Origin: Solibacillus sp. FSL R5-0449
GTDB lineage: Bacteria; Bacillota; Bacilli; Bacillales_A; Planococcaceae
DNA: 64,000 nt
Reading direction: 5' to 3'
Assembly: GCF_037975215.1 (NCBI RefSeq)
Contig: NZ_CP150239.1
Coordinates: 2,084,001 to 2,148,000, forward strand
Of the stretch, positions 25,966 through 35,172 are shown piece after piece (the first letter of the stretch is position 1; each line of letters opens with the position of its first letter). Both the position numbers and the translations under genes were made by a program. The notes below the pieces were generated by a model that did no database searches, was not told where the DNA came from, and worked only from the letters and a program-made list of their open reading frames with translations.

Positions 25966-27868
25966 AATTTTTATAGTTCGTATCAATCAGTAAGTTCCCT
26001 GTTTCTGAATCATAAAAACGTAACAGGTCACCATTAATAATCTGATCCGAGTATTCCAGTTCTTGTGTTGCACGATCAATAAATGGCTGACATGCTTCCG
26101 TATCAATTGCTTCTCCCGTTTCACGGTCGTAGCATACTTCACCTGCATACACATATTGATCTGTTACGAAGCGACCATCACGGAAAATAACGAAATCTTC
26201 ATGTTCTTCCGAGAAAAGGTCAGCACCTAATTGCATATCTTTTGAAGTCTCAATACCTAACAGATGCAGTAATGTCGGACGAATATCCAACTGACCCGCT
26301 ACATTATCCATCACTTGTCCATCATTTGAACCAGGAATGTGGATATATAATGGGACAGCCTGTAAAAGTGCACTGTCATATGGTGTGATCTCTTCTTTAT
26401 TTAAAAATTTAGCCATCGCTTTATTATGATTTTCGGAAATTCCGTAGTGGTCTCCGTACATCACAATAATCGAGTTTTCATATAAACCCTGTTCCTTTAA
26501 ATCATCGAAAAATTCCTTCACCGATTCATCCAAATAGCGAACCGTTTGGAAATAACGGTTTAACGTACCTGAATTTGAATCATATTCAGGAATCATCATA
26601 TCTTCCGGATCTAAATAGAACGGATAATGGTTTGTTAAAGTAATGAGACGACTGTAAAACGGCTGTGGCATTTCTTTCATCAATGCTGCAGATTGTTCAA
26701 AGAATGGAATATCCTTTAATCCCCAGTTTACAGATGTTTCTTCCGTTACTTCGTATGATTCGATATCATAAAACTGATCTAATTTAAATGATTTGTAAAT
26801 CATATCACGGTTCCAGAATGATTTGTTGTTCGCATGCATAACATTTGTGAAATAGCCGTTTTCCCCTAAGCGCTCCGCAAAGGAGTTATACGTATTTTCA
26901 CCATGCGTAAAGAATACTGCACCCCGACCTAAGCCATATATCGAGTTTTCGAAAATAAACTCGGAATCCGAAGTTTTTCCTAATCCAGTCTGGTGGTAAA
27001 AATCACTGAAGTAATACGTATCTTTATCGTTTGTCAATGAATTCAGGAACGGTGTAACGACTTCCCCGTTCATTTCTTCATTAATAACAAATGACTGCAA
27101 TGATTCCAGGGAAACTGCAATAACATTTCGGCCTTCATACTTGCCGAACATTTCCGCATTAGGTTCCGCCTGGTTTGCACGAACGTAGTTGCTTACTTCA
27201 ACAAGCTCACTGCCGTCTGCCAACGCGCGCTGAGCAGACGATTTCGACTGAACATAGACATCGTATAGATGATAGTTATATGTTCCGATATTTTTCACTA
27301 AAAGTTCACGGTCAAATGCTCGTGTCAATAATTGCGGTCGCTCTGTTTCTGCTAAACCTAAGTTTAAAAATAAAATAGCAGCCGTCATGACAAAGTATGC
27401 TTTACGTGCATCTTTACGTACCGGCAGTAACTGCTCTTGTGCTTTCGGTAAAAGCTTCACAGCAATAAAAATCAGTAATACATCAACAAAATAGAATATG
27501 TCCATCCAGCTGATAATTGCTGCTGCTGATGTACCTAACTCTCCAAAATTGCTCGTTTGGAATAATACAGGCAATGTTACAAAGTCATTGTAGAAACGGT
27601 AAAAGGCAACATTTCCGTATACAACTAAGGCCAGTAAAATACTACTGCCGACAATATAGCGATTTCGCGCTTTTTGTGATTTCAAGAATAATGACAATCC
27701 ATAGAAGAATAATAAGAAACTTAATGGATTGATAATCAAAATTAACAATTGCATTGCATTTTCTATCTTCATATCAAAGCTAGTTTCATAAACAATTACA
27801 GTTTTAATCCAGGTTGCTATTACGGCAATCGCTAATATCGAATGTTTAGGCCATTTAAAATCTTTCAT
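25964..27868 (-). CDS. Lipoteichoic acid synthase family protein (YqgS-like)
   Basis: 634 aa. Five membrane helices in residues 1-170 precede an extracellular sulfatase-fold phosphoglycerol transferase domain (~245-560). Metal-binding E255 (VSLES), the catalytic Thr299 (GLGKTSDSEF), WNRD (~346) and the DH pair in YGDHYG are visible. Enzymes of this family polymerise glycerol phosphate from phosphatidylglycerol. The neighbourhood corresponds to yqgS of B. subtilis, one of several LtaS paralogues, so it may be an accessory rather than the main enzyme. Confidence 0.92.
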   Translation of the reverse strand: MKDFKWPKHSILAIAVIATWIKTVIVYETSFDMKIENAMQLLILIINPLSFLLFFYGLSLFLKSQKARNRYIVGSSILLALVVYGNVAFYRFYNDFVTLPVLFQTSNFGELGTSAAAIISWMDIFYFVDVLLIFIAVKLLPKAQEQLLPVRKDARKAYFVMTAAILFLNLGLAETERPQLLTRAFDRELLVKNIGTYNYHLYDVYVQSKSSAQRALADGSELVEVSNYVRANQAEPNAEMFGKYEGRNVIAVSLESLQSFVINEEMNGEVVTPFLNSLTNDKDTYYFSDFYHQTGLGKTSDSEFIFENSIYGLGRGAVFFTHGENTYNSFAERLGENGYFTNVMHANNKSFWNRDMIYKSFKLDQFYDIESYEVTEETSVNWGLKDIPFFEQSAALMKEMPQPFYSRLITLTNHYPFYLDPEDMMIPEYDSNSGTLNRYFQTVRYLDESVKEFFDDLKEQGLYENSIIVMYGDHYGISENHNKAMAKFLNKEEITPYDSALLQAVPLYIHIPGSNDGQVMDNVAGQLDIRPTLLHLLGIETSKDMQLGADLFSEEHEDFVIFRDGRFVTDQYVYAGEVCYDRETGEAIDTEACQPFIDRATQELEYSDQIINGDLLRFYDSETGNLLIDTNYKN

Positions 27869-28066
27869 ATCCTATACATCCTCTCTTTACATATTCGATT
27901 TTTTTTAAATACATTGTTTTATTTGTGTAAAATTCTCATTCAAACAAAATCTATGTTAAAGCTTTTCAAACAAATCCGCAACATTATTTCGTTTAAACAG
28001 TTTACATTCATAAAATAGCACTATTATTTAGTACGTATTAAACTTGAAAAGGTTTCGTTAAATATG

Positions 28067-28093
28067 AAAACAGCGGTTTATTCCCGCTGTTTT
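28067..28093 (-). terminator. Terminator after yqgQ
   Basis: AAAACAGCGG and CCGCTGTTTT arms with a 7-nt loop. It is the only element seen in the 312-bp gap 27869-28181 besides A/T-rich promoter-like sequence ahead of the LTA synthase gene. Confidence 0.65.
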
Positions 28094-28181
28094 ACTCAGG
28101 ATATGTTCGTCAAAAAGTGTAAAACCCTAAGTAAACAAGCATACCTCTATACGATCCATACTATTATACGCTAAATTCCAG

Positions 28182-28382
28182 TTATTTTCCTGCTTTAAGC
28201 CTTTGCTCTTCCTGACGCAGGATTAATAAAGCCATCTGAAAATCTTTCGTATCAATAAATTTCGATTTATATAATTCCTTAATTTCGTCTTCCATTAAGT
28301 ATAAATCTCCAATACGGTCCTTTGTATAAATGTAAATGCCGTATTGTTTTAAGATGTCGAGCACATCCAACATTGACTTCAT
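28182..28382 (-). CDS. yqgQ: YqgQ family protein (DUF910)
   Basis: 66 aa, ATG at 28382 after GGTGGAGG. The sequence (LDILKQYGIYIYTKDRIGDLYLMEDEI) matches the small helical YqgQ fold, proposed to bind single-stranded nucleic acid. In B. subtilis it neighbours glcK and yqgP; both are absent here. Confidence 0.85.
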   Translation of the reverse strand: MKSMLDVLDILKQYGIYIYTKDRIGDLYLMEDEIKELYKSKFIDTKDFQMALLILRQEEQRLKAGK

Positions 28383-28399
28383 TCTCGTTCCTCCACCAA

Positions 28400-28963
28400 T
28401 TATTCGCATATTATGCGATTTTTGTCTGTAAGTAGTATATGTACCGGAAGATCATGTGATTCTCTCGGTATTTCGTTTAACAACTGCTCCTCAAATGCCA
28501 AGGATATCCGCTTTCCATTAAATCCCACTAAATAGCGGTCATAATAGCCCCCACCAAATCCGATGCGGTATCCGTGATGATCGAAGACAACCCCCGGCAC
28601 GACCATTACATCAATTCGTTCTTTTTCGACCAGTTCCGTTCTTTCTCGTATCGGTTCTAATATATTTTGATATGCTCGTTCGGTTTCATCAAAATTGTTA
28701 ATTTTGTAAAACTGCATCGAACGATCTTTCGGATTACATTTCGGAACTGCAACATATTTATTTAATTTCCATAATTCTTCAATAATAAACGTCGTATCCA
28801 CTTCCGGCTGATTTGATAAAGTAATTGCGATAATATTTGCTTTTTGAATAGATGGTTCCTGTAATAATTGCTGAGCGATTTCCAAAGAACGTTCACGATA
28901 TTCCTGATCGGTCATATTGGACAACTTTTCCTGCACTTTTATACGATAGTCTCTTTTCTCCAA
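28400..28963 (-). CDS. yqgN: 5-formyltetrahydrofolate cyclo-ligase (YqgN)
   Basis: 187 aa. The family motif GFGGGYYDRYL and PGVVFDHHGYRIG are present, with an ATP-binding N-terminal basic stretch. It recycles 5-formyl-THF to 5,10-methenyl-THF. A TTG start at 28963 (MEKRDYRIK) is preferred because AGGG lies 6-7 nt upstream; the longer frame also starts at a TTG but without a Shine-Dalgarno. Shortly upstream of yqgQ, and probably coexpressed with it. Confidence 0.87.
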   Translation of the reverse strand: MEKRDYRIKVQEKLSNMTDQEYRERSLEIAQQLLQEPSIQKANIIAITLSNQPEVDTTFIIEELWKLNKYVAVPKCNPKDRSMQFYKINNFDETERAYQNILEPIRERTELVEKERIDVMVVPGVVFDHHGYRIGFGGGYYDRYLVGFNGKRISLAFEEQLLNEIPRESHDLPVHILLTDKNRIICE

Positions 28964-29066
28964 ACAAATCCCTACTTTCAAAAAAGCTGTTTTATGTTAA
29001 ACATTACTATCATAAATCAAATTCGTTGAATCATCATAGTAAGATTTAATAGGATATCAAGTAAAA

Positions 29067-29093
29067 AGCCAAAACCAACGAGTGGTTTTGGCT
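29067..29093 (-). terminator. Terminator of rpmG
   Basis: AGCCAAAACCA and TGGTTTTGGCT are perfect arms with a 5-nt loop, followed by TTTTTAC on the minus strand. Confidence 0.8.
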
Positions 29094-29106
29094 AAATGAG
29101 CGATTA

Positions 29107-29256
29107 TTACTTTGTTTCACGGTGAAGAGTGTACTTCTTCTCGCGAGAGCAATATTTTTTAAGTTCAAGACGCTCTGGATTGTTACGCTTGTTCTTTTTT
29201 GAAATGTAGTTACGTTCGCCGCAGTCTGTGCAAGCTAAAGTAATGTTTACGCGCAT
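29107..29256 (-). CDS. rpmG: 50S ribosomal protein L33
   Basis: 49 aa: [20 protein letters not shown] at the start, [20 protein letters not shown], then HRETK. The Cys-containing form (CTDC and a later Cys). Two ATGs adjoin (29259 and 29256); the second is 7 nt from GGGAGG and matches known L33 N-termini. It is too short for many gene finders but the match is unambiguous. Same position as rpmGA near yqgN in B. subtilis. Confidence 0.95.
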   Translation of the reverse strand: MRVNITLACTDCGERNYISKKNKRNNPERLELKKYCSREKKYTLHRETK

Positions 29257-29476
29257 CATTAACCCTCCCACTCTAAATTAAGAATAAATTTATTTGAGCA
29301 TGATTTATACGACTTACCTATTATAACACACTGTTTTAAAAAATCTAGTATGATTTCTTAATAAGTTTTACTATGTTAAAATAAAGGGAATCTGCAGTAA
29401 GAAAACAATTAACCACTTCAAATGCAAGTTTACTGTCAAGACAATGCTATAGATCAAAAGAAACGGAGGACTTCAT

Positions 29477-29941
29477 ATGGGACTTTCTTCAATATTAATG
29501 ATTGCTGGTATTGCTGTCATTATTATTTCCCTATTATTTAAAGACAAATCAGCAAAAGTTGAAAGAGATGTTGAAGATTTATCGATCAATATTTATCAGG
29601 AAACGAATGCTTTAAAACGACGCGTAAAAGCTTTGGAAGAGGAACTGCTTGTCGAACCAAATTTTCAAGTACGCAAACCTTCTTCTGTCCAACAGCAAAA
29701 TTCAGAACAACAAGCTGCTTTCTCCTCTTTTCAGGAAGTAGCAGCCCAAGTAAAAGCAGCTCAAAGCTATGGAGCATCTCCTAAGGCGACTCCGCAAAAT
29801 AATGCAAAGCCGATTAACGGCATTTTAGTTAGTCAAGTACTTGCGCTTAATAACCAAGGCTTATCGATTGAGGAAATCAGTAAGCGCTCGACATTATCAC
29901 ATGCTCAAATCCAATCGATTTTAGCAAATGGAGGTCAATAA
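29477..29941 (+). CDS. Membrane-anchored coiled-coil protein with C-terminal HTH-like tail (SwrB-like)
   Basis: 154 aa, ATG after ACGGAGG. One N-terminal membrane helix (SILMIAGIAVIIISLLF, residues 5-21), a charged coiled coil (~25-60), a Gln/Ala-rich linker, and a C-terminal segment SQVLALNNQGLSIEEISKRS that reads as a small helix-turn-helix. The architecture is that of SwrB/DUF6115 proteins, but I am not certain of homology. It overlaps the next gene by TAATG, so they are coupled. Confidence 0.65.
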   Translation: MGLSSILMIAGIAVIIISLLFKDKSAKVERDVEDLSINIYQETNALKRRVKALEEELLVEPNFQVRKPSSVQQQNSEQQAAFSSFQEVAAQVKAAQSYGASPKATPQNNAKPINGILVSQVLALNNQGLSIEEISKRSTLSHAQIQSILANGGQ

Positions 29942-30429
29942 TGAAATCATCGTTGCGAGCATTTGGTATCGGTCTTTTTTTGGCAGGTGCAAGCATGGCG
30001 TTGTTCGACAATTTGTCTTCAGATTCCATTCAGAAAGATAACACGGCTTATGAAAAGCAATTAGACGACTATGAAAAACAGATCGCCGAATTGACAAAAC
30101 AGTTAAACGAGCAAAAGCCTGATAGTGACACTTCTAATAAAACGGATGAGCAAACAACCCGTACAACCGAAAAGAAGTCTGCTGCCACAGAGGAACAAAA
30201 CAAATCAGATGTAGTGGAAGAGACCATTTATATATACGAAAATGTATCCATTTATACAATCGGACAACAAGCGGAAGATCTAGGTATTGTCACAAATGGA
30301 CGAGAGCTTGAGCTTTATTTGTCCAAACCGGAATTTGCGCGTTCTATTCAAAAAGGTGCATTTGATCTCCGCTCTGATATGACAATCGAAGAAATCGCCC
30401 AAGTACTGACAGGGCAACCAACTGAATAA
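29941..30429 (+). CDS. Membrane protein with MltG-like LysM-type domain
   Basis: 162 aa. It has one N-terminal membrane anchor (FGIGLFLAGASMALF), a coiled coil (KQLDDYEKQIAELTKQL), a Thr/Lys/Glu linker, and a C-terminal ~65-residue domain, IGQQAEDLGIVTNGRELE ... GAFDLRSDMTIEEIAQVLTG. This resembles the N-terminal substrate-recognition part of endolytic transglycosylase MltG (YceG), without its catalytic Glu domain. It may bind peptidoglycan; enzymatic activity is not expected. Confidence 0.7.
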   Translation: MKSSLRAFGIGLFLAGASMALFDNLSSDSIQKDNTAYEKQLDDYEKQIAELTKQLNEQKPDSDTSNKTDEQTTRTTEKKSAATEEQNKSDVVEETIYIYENVSIYTIGQQAEDLGIVTNGRELELYLSKPEFARSIQKGAFDLRSDMTIEEIAQVLTGQPTE

Positions 30430-30504
30430 TTGTAATGATAAATAACAGATAGCAAGCTATCCAAACGAGCGATTATTCAAAAGTTATAAGATTGAAGGGA
30501 TTAT

Positions 30505-31710
30505 ATGGACTATATAAAAAGAGGAACAAAAGCTTTTACAATGACGAATATCGCGTTATTTGCTGCAGGTTTCATCACCTTTGCCAACCTTTATATAACG
30601 CAGCCATTGATGCCCCAGTTTTCAAATGATTACAATGTTTCGCCTGCAATAGCCAGTTTATCACTCTCTGCTGCTACATCCGTTTTGGCATTTAGCCTTT
30701 TACTTTTTGGTTCATTATCGGAAGCATGGGGACGAAAAAAATTGATGACCGCTTCAATATTTGCCGCTTCCGTTTTAACACTCGCCCTGGCATTTGCCCC
30801 TAATTTTGAAACGATTCTCTTACTGCGGATTATTCAAGGTTTTGTATTTGCTGGGGTTCCTGCCATTGCGATGGCTTATTTAGGAGAAGAAATGGAACCT
30901 TCAAGCTTAGGAGTGGCAATGGGTCTTTACATAAGCGGAAATGCGATTGGCGGTTTATCGGGCCGTATTATAATCGGCACGATGACTGATTTATTCAGCT
31001 GGCAAATTGGAATGATTGTACTCGGGGTTTTAAGCATTATTATCAGCTGTTACTTCGTATGGGCATTACCTGAATCCAAACATTTCACACCACGCCCACT
31101 ACAGTTCCGGTTACTGACTAAAACACTATTCCAGCATATAAAAGATAGACGACTTGTATTATTATTCGGGATTGGATTTACATTAATGGGCAGCTTTGTG
31201 ACTATGTATAATTATATCGGTTTCAAGTTGGTCGAGTCTCCCTATAATTTAAGCATGACTTTTGTAAGCTGGCTATTTGTTGTTTATTTAGTAGGAACGT
31301 GGAGCTCTACATGGTTCGGAAGCTTGTCTGATCGATATGGAAGGCAAAATGTTCTATATAGCGGCATTGTCATTATGCTCTTAGGTGCGGTTCTTACATT
31401 CCCCGTAAGTTTACCTTTAAAAATAAGCGGACTCGTTATATTTACGTTTGGGTTTTTCGGCGCCCACTCCATCGCAAGCGGATGGGTCAGCCATTTAGCC
31501 AAAGTCGATAAAGCCCAGGCCTCCTCTTTATATCTGTTCGCCTATTATATGGGGTCAAGTATCGGAGGAACAATCGGCGGTATCTTTTGGATGCACTACG
31601 GTTGGACTGGCATTGTCCTTTTCATCGGATCCGCACTTGTAGTAACATTTATTTTTGCAGGATTTATTCAATACTTTCAATCTAAATACAAAAAAATGCA
31701 GAGCGCCTAG
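30505..31710 (+). CDS. MFS transporter
   Basis: 401 aa with twelve hydrophobic segments. The conserved loop 2-3 motif is GSLSEAWGRKK, and its counterpart in the C-half is GSLSDRYGRQ. N-terminal NLYITQPLMPQFSNDY suggests the drug/sugar-efflux-type MFS group near YybF/YnfM. The substrate is unknown. Shine-Dalgarno GAAGGGA. Confidence 0.88.
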   Translation: MDYIKRGTKAFTMTNIALFAAGFITFANLYITQPLMPQFSNDYNVSPAIASLSLSAATSVLAFSLLLFGSLSEAWGRKKLMTASIFAASVLTLALAFAPNFETILLLRIIQGFVFAGVPAIAMAYLGEEMEPSSLGVAMGLYISGNAIGGLSGRIIIGTMTDLFSWQIGMIVLGVLSIIISCYFVWALPESKHFTPRPLQFRLLTKTLFQHIKDRRLVLLFGIGFTLMGSFVTMYNYIGFKLVESPYNLSMTFVSWLFVVYLVGTWSSTWFGSLSDRYGRQNVLYSGIVIMLLGAVLTFPVSLPLKISGLVIFTFGFFGAHSIASGWVSHLAKVDKAQASSLYLFAYYMGSSIGGTIGGIFWMHYGWTGIVLFIGSALVVTFIFAGFIQYFQSKYKKMQSA

Positions 31711-31730
31711 AAAGGGGCCCTGCATTTTTT
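31691..31730. terminator. Bidirectional terminator, MFS gene / degV
   Basis: AAAAAATGCAGAGC pairs with GCCCTGCATTTTTT (one mismatch); the MFS stop codon is in the loop. Confidence 0.8.
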
Positions 31731-32581
31731 TATTCCCGCACCCATGTCAACCCTAATGTCCCTTCTCCTGCATGGACACCTACACAAGCAGAAAGTGGCG
31801 TTGGGGTAAACTCAATTGACGGATAGTCCTTCAATAATTCTTTTTTCCACTCGATCGCCCCCGCTTCATTATTACAGTGAATAATAGCAACTTCGTTTAC
31901 AGGTGACTTCAAAATAGCTTGCTCAAGTTTTTCAATGACGGCTTTTTTGGCGCGATTATCAGCACGTACTTTTTTCGCCACTTCAACGCCGCCTTCTTTA
32001 TTGTATTCAATCACTAGTTTAATATTAAGCAAGTTGCTGAGAAACATCGCCATCCCTGAAACACGTCCGCTTTTATGCAATTGCTCCAAGCTTGCAGGGA
32101 TAAAAGCAAGTTCCGACTTGCCGCGCATTGCTTCTATTTTCTCGACGATTACTTCCGGGGCATGTCCTTGTTTTTCAAGCTCAATTCCGAGCGCCAGCAT
32201 GACTTGCATTGGATAGGAACCAATTTTCGCATCGATAACATAACTTTTGAAACCCGCCTGTTCAGCAGCCATTGGAGCACTTAGTACAGTTCCCGATAGT
32301 TGCTCTGATGTATGAATCGCAATAGCGCAGTCATAGCCCTGCTCTTTTAAGTTTTCATATAAAGCGACATGCTCTCCGAATGCAGGCTGAGATGTTTTCG
32401 GATGTAATGTTGAATTTCTTAATTTATCGTAAAATTCATCGTGCGTCATGTCCACTGTTTCACGAAGTGCGCCCTCTTCAAAAACGATGTTCAATGCAAG
32501 CACATGAATTGAATGTTCTTTAATAAAACTTTCCGGTAATAGTGCAGCAGTATCTGTTATCCAAGCAATCTTTTTATTCAT
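31730..32581 (-). CDS. DegV family fatty-acid-binding protein
   Basis: 283 aa. ITDTAALLPESFIKEH opens the protein, TSQPAFGEH lies near residue 65 and ASLEQLHKSGRVSG near 168; these are the standard DegV landmarks for lipid head-group binding. Members deliver exogenous fatty acids to the fatty acid kinase FakA, which is not in this window. ATG after AAGGAG. Confidence 0.9.
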   Translation of the reverse strand: MNKKIAWITDTAALLPESFIKEHSIHVLALNIVFEEGALRETVDMTHDEFYDKLRNSTLHPKTSQPAFGEHVALYENLKEQGYDCAIAIHTSEQLSGTVLSAPMAAEQAGFKSYVIDAKIGSYPMQVMLALGIELEKQGHAPEVIVEKIEAMRGKSELAFIPASLEQLHKSGRVSGMAMFLSNLLNIKLVIEYNKEGGVEVAKKVRADNRAKKAVIEKLEQAILKSPVNEVAIIHCNNEAGAIEWKKELLKDYPSIEFTPTPLSACVGVHAGEGTLGLTWVRE

Positions 32582-32818
32582 TACAAAACTCCTTATGTTA
32601 AAATTTTATGTCTCACCAAAATGTAAGCGCAATCATCGTAACGGCACAGTGACACATGTCATATTTGAATGGATAAGTTCCGGAGCCGACATCATTTCGA
32701 CAAGATTCGAGTTTTATTTTCAGTTTTAAGTAATACCGATTATTTTACAGATGGGCTTTTTTTCCGTACGATAAACGTACAAACAATTAAATTGGTAGCT
32801 TCGAGGAGGAACGAAAGC

Positions 32819-33289
32819 ATGAATATTTATGATATTCCTGTTAAGACAGAAAAAGGCGAGCAATATGAATTAGACCGCTATAAAGGCCAAGTAATGATGA
32901 TTGTTAATACAGCAAGCAAGTGCGGATTTACAAATCAGTTTACAGAGCTTGAAGAATTATACGATAAATACAAAGAGGAAGGATTTGTCGTACTCGGTTT
33001 TCCTTCTGATCAATTTAAACAGGAGTTGTCTTCCGGTGCAGAAGCAGCCGAATTCTGCCGTCTGGATTACGGTGTAACGTTCCCGATGCACGAAATGGTG
33101 AAAGTGAACGGTTCAGAAGCACATCCTTTGTTTAAACATTTATCTTCTGAAGCTAAAGGTCTTTTAGGACAGTCGGTTAAGTGGAATTTCACGAAGTTTT
33201 TAGTCGACCGTGATGGCAATGTTATTAAACGTTACGCCCCGCAGGATTCACCGACAAAAGCAGAAAATGATATTGCAAAATTACTTTAA
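32819..33289 (+). CDS. Glutathione-peroxidase-family thiol peroxidase
   Basis: 156 aa. The catalytic tetrad is visible: Cys35 in NTASKCGFTNQ, Gln in FPSDQF, and WNFTKFLVD. A Cys replaces selenocysteine, so thioredoxin is the probable reductant as in other bacteria. The ATG at 32819 follows GAGGAGG; the in-frame extension upstream of 32819 is non-coding. The 237-bp region before it has no recognised operator. Confidence 0.92.
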   Translation: MNIYDIPVKTEKGEQYELDRYKGQVMMIVNTASKCGFTNQFTELEELYDKYKEEGFVVLGFPSDQFKQELSSGAEAAEFCRLDYGVTFPMHEMVKVNGSEAHPLFKHLSSEAKGLLGQSVKWNFTKFLVDRDGNVIKRYAPQDSPTKAENDIAKLL

Positions 33290-33311
33290 GGTTAACTTAT
33301 ATAATAGAAGA

Positions 33312-33345
33312 AAGCAGCCGAAGATTAAATTCGGCTGCTTTTTTT
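33312..33345. terminator. Bidirectional terminator after the peroxidase gene
   Basis: AAGCAGCCGAA and TTCGGCTGCTT are perfect arms around a 7-nt loop, with a T-run to the right. Confidence 0.85.
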
Positions 33346-34204
33346 AATATAAAAATACTTCTTCATCTGTCAGTTCAAGATATAATGGCATCACTACGAA
33401 AAATACAGTCAGCACATAAATAGCCAGACAAAGAATAGTCAATAAAATCGGTAAACCGAAAGAAGAAGAAAAAATAATTGTTGGTGACGTAAGCATCGAT
33501 ATTCCGCCGATTATTTGGCGGTTCTTTTTAGTATAAAACAATTTTTCATTGCAAGTTGGACAGCGCAATTCCATTTTTAATTGCCATACTATTTTTCTTT
33601 GCTCTTTTTTTGAATACGAATGGCGGCAATGCGGACAGCTTACCTCTCCTGTTGTATTGCGGGCAAAATAAAACAAAAGTACGATTTGCAAAATAATGAT
33701 CAGCATGAAAATAGTAAGTTTCAGCCACTGAATGTCCACTTCGAACATTTGGATAGCGCTCCCGATTGCATAGACGGCAAATGGCGAGAGTGTAATGAGC
33801 AAATAGCGTAATTTATAAACTGTTTTACGAAGTTTACGTGTTTTCGGATTTTGCCATCTTTTCATTTTAAAGAAAACGATTGTGGTGAAAACTCCATTCA
33901 CAATCAGCAATAAACTGATGATGGCCACATACTTCCCTCTTCTCGCAACTTCGGCCAATTGATCTTGTTCAAAGTTTTCCACTACCGGGCTTGATGCCTG
34001 ATTCGGAGGCGATACGATTCCACCATTAGCGAATAAATACAGGAAAAATACTGCTGTAAAAACAAATATCGGGGCAATAACAATGGTCCAATTCATTTGT
34101 CGTTTCGGGCGTTTGGACTGATCGATTGTTTGCATTAATTTTGACTTCTGTTGATCCGTTAACTGCAGTTTGCTTAACTCTTGCTGCCATTTTTCCTTAA
34201 TCAT
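33344..34204 (-). CDS. Membrane protein with zinc ribbon, putative anti-sigma factor (module 1)
   Basis: 286 aa. A cytosolic N-terminus of ~38 residues is followed by about five membrane helices, with a zinc ribbon loop between them (CPHC ~190 and CPTC ~217). Overlap of 8 bp with the ECF sigma gene upstream suggests it regulates that sigma factor, but no ZAS-type anti-sigma motif (HxxxCxxC) is present at the N-terminus. The ribbon resembles the membrane CXXC_20_CXXC proteins. Confidence 0.6.
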   Translation of the reverse strand: MIKEKWQQELSKLQLTDQQKSKLMQTIDQSKRPKRQMNWTIVIAPIFVFTAVFFLYLFANGGIVSPPNQASSPVVENFEQDQLAEVARRGKYVAIISLLLIVNGVFTTIVFFKMKRWQNPKTRKLRKTVYKLRYLLITLSPFAVYAIGSAIQMFEVDIQWLKLTIFMLIIILQIVLLFYFARNTTGEVSCPHCRHSYSKKEQRKIVWQLKMELRCPTCNEKLFYTKKNRQIIGGISMLTSPTIIFSSSFGLPILLTILCLAIYVLTVFFVVMPLYLELTDEEVFLY

Positions 34205-34691
34205 TCTCCATCACCTCCATGCTTAATTTTGGCTTTAATTTCGCTCGAGCTCGCTGTAAACGCGATTTAACAGTCGATACCGCCAATTCCAATAATTCGG
34301 CGATTTCAAAAACTGTCATTTCCTCATAATAATAAAGTAATAATACTTCCCGGTCTTTTACCGGTAATGTAAGAACAGCGGCGGTTACTTCCCCCTGTAA
34401 TTCTTTCTCTACATAAATCTGCTCCACACCTTTTTCATGTTGCTGAAAAAACTGAGTAATTACGAATTTCCTGTTTTTCCAGCTGCGCAAATAATCATAG
34501 CTGCGGTTAATCGTCATCTTCACTAAATAGGTTTTAATCGATGCTTTCCGTTCAAATTGATCTGATTTATGATAATAGTTTATAAATACGTCTTGGACGA
34601 CTTCTTCAGCTGTTAAACGATCCTTCGTATATATAAAGGCGATGCGGTACAAATAATCACTGTATGTATCAATTAATTTCTCAATTTCCAC
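34197..34691 (-). CDS. ECF-type RNA polymerase sigma factor (module 1)
   Basis: 164 aa. Sigma region 2 spans about 1-75 (YSDYLYRIAFIYTKDRLTAEE, VVQDVFINYY, KTYLVKMTINRSYDYLRSW). Region 4 spans about 105-155 (LPVKDREVLLLYYYEEMTVF, EIAELLELAVSTVKSRLQRA). The GTG start at 34691 lies after AAAGGAGGG; a longer frame adds 12 residues. Partner gene overlaps its 3' end. No clear self-recognised promoter was found upstream. Confidence 0.87.
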   Translation of the reverse strand: MEIEKLIDTYSDYLYRIAFIYTKDRLTAEEVVQDVFINYYHKSDQFERKASIKTYLVKMTINRSYDYLRSWKNRKFVITQFFQQHEKGVEQIYVEKELQGEVTAAVLTLPVKDREVLLLYYYEEMTVFEIAELLELAVSTVKSRLQRARAKLKPKLSMEVMEND

Positions 34692-34768
34692 CAGCCGCCC
34701 TCCTTTCACCCTTATAGACGGAAACAAATTTAATTTGGACGCATTTTTCTTATAAATTTATAAAAAAA

Positions 34769-34795
34769 TCGCCTAACCAGTGTACGATTAGGCGA
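34769..34795 (-). terminator. Terminator of the trpE-pabA-DUF5071 operon
   Basis: TCGCCTAA and TTAGGCGA arms, followed by TTTTTTT on the minus strand, directly after the DUF5071 stop. Confidence 0.82.
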
Positions 34796-34800
34796 ATCTA

Positions 34801-35172
34801 TTATGGTTGAAAACTTATTAAGGCTTCTTGAGCTGCTTCAATATTCTCTTCATTGAATGGTGTTTTTTCCATTGCGGCAATTTGTTCGACGGCATCTGCC
34901 AATACGAGCTTCGAATAAAACGGCAGCTTCGGTACTATCGCAACGAGACACCAGTAAATCCACATATCATCTTCGCCGCGCAGCACTTCCTCAACAAGTG
35001 GTGTCAGCTCATTCGGATAGCGAAGCAGCAGTTCAACCATTGGCTCCGCAACTGGCCAATTCATATCCTGCACCCATTCAAGCAGCTTCGGCAGTAAAGG
35101 AATGACCGCTTCTGCATCCGCAGTGTTCAGTATTTCCACTGCTGCAATGTCATGTTTATCTTTCGGAATCAT
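34801..35172 (-). CDS. DUF5071 (HEAT-like) protein
   Basis: 123 aa; IPKDKHDIAAVEIL at the start and MNWPVAEPMVELLLRYPNE near residue 37 are typical of DUF5071, a small all-helical family of unknown function. Its ATG overlaps the stop of the amidotransferase gene (ATGA), so it is part of the trpE operon. Why it is there is not clear. Confidence 0.82.
   Translation of the reverse strand: MIPKDKHDIAAVEILNTADAEAVIPLLPKLLEWVQDMNWPVAEPMVELLLRYPNELTPLVEEVLRGEDDMWIYWCLVAIVPKLPFYSKLVLADAVEQIAAMEKTPFNEENIEAAQEALISFQP

Noticed and set aside
34700-34760. ECF promoter for sigma module 1
   Set aside because: A CGTCTA -10-like element is present but no TGAAAC-like -35 lies at the right distance.
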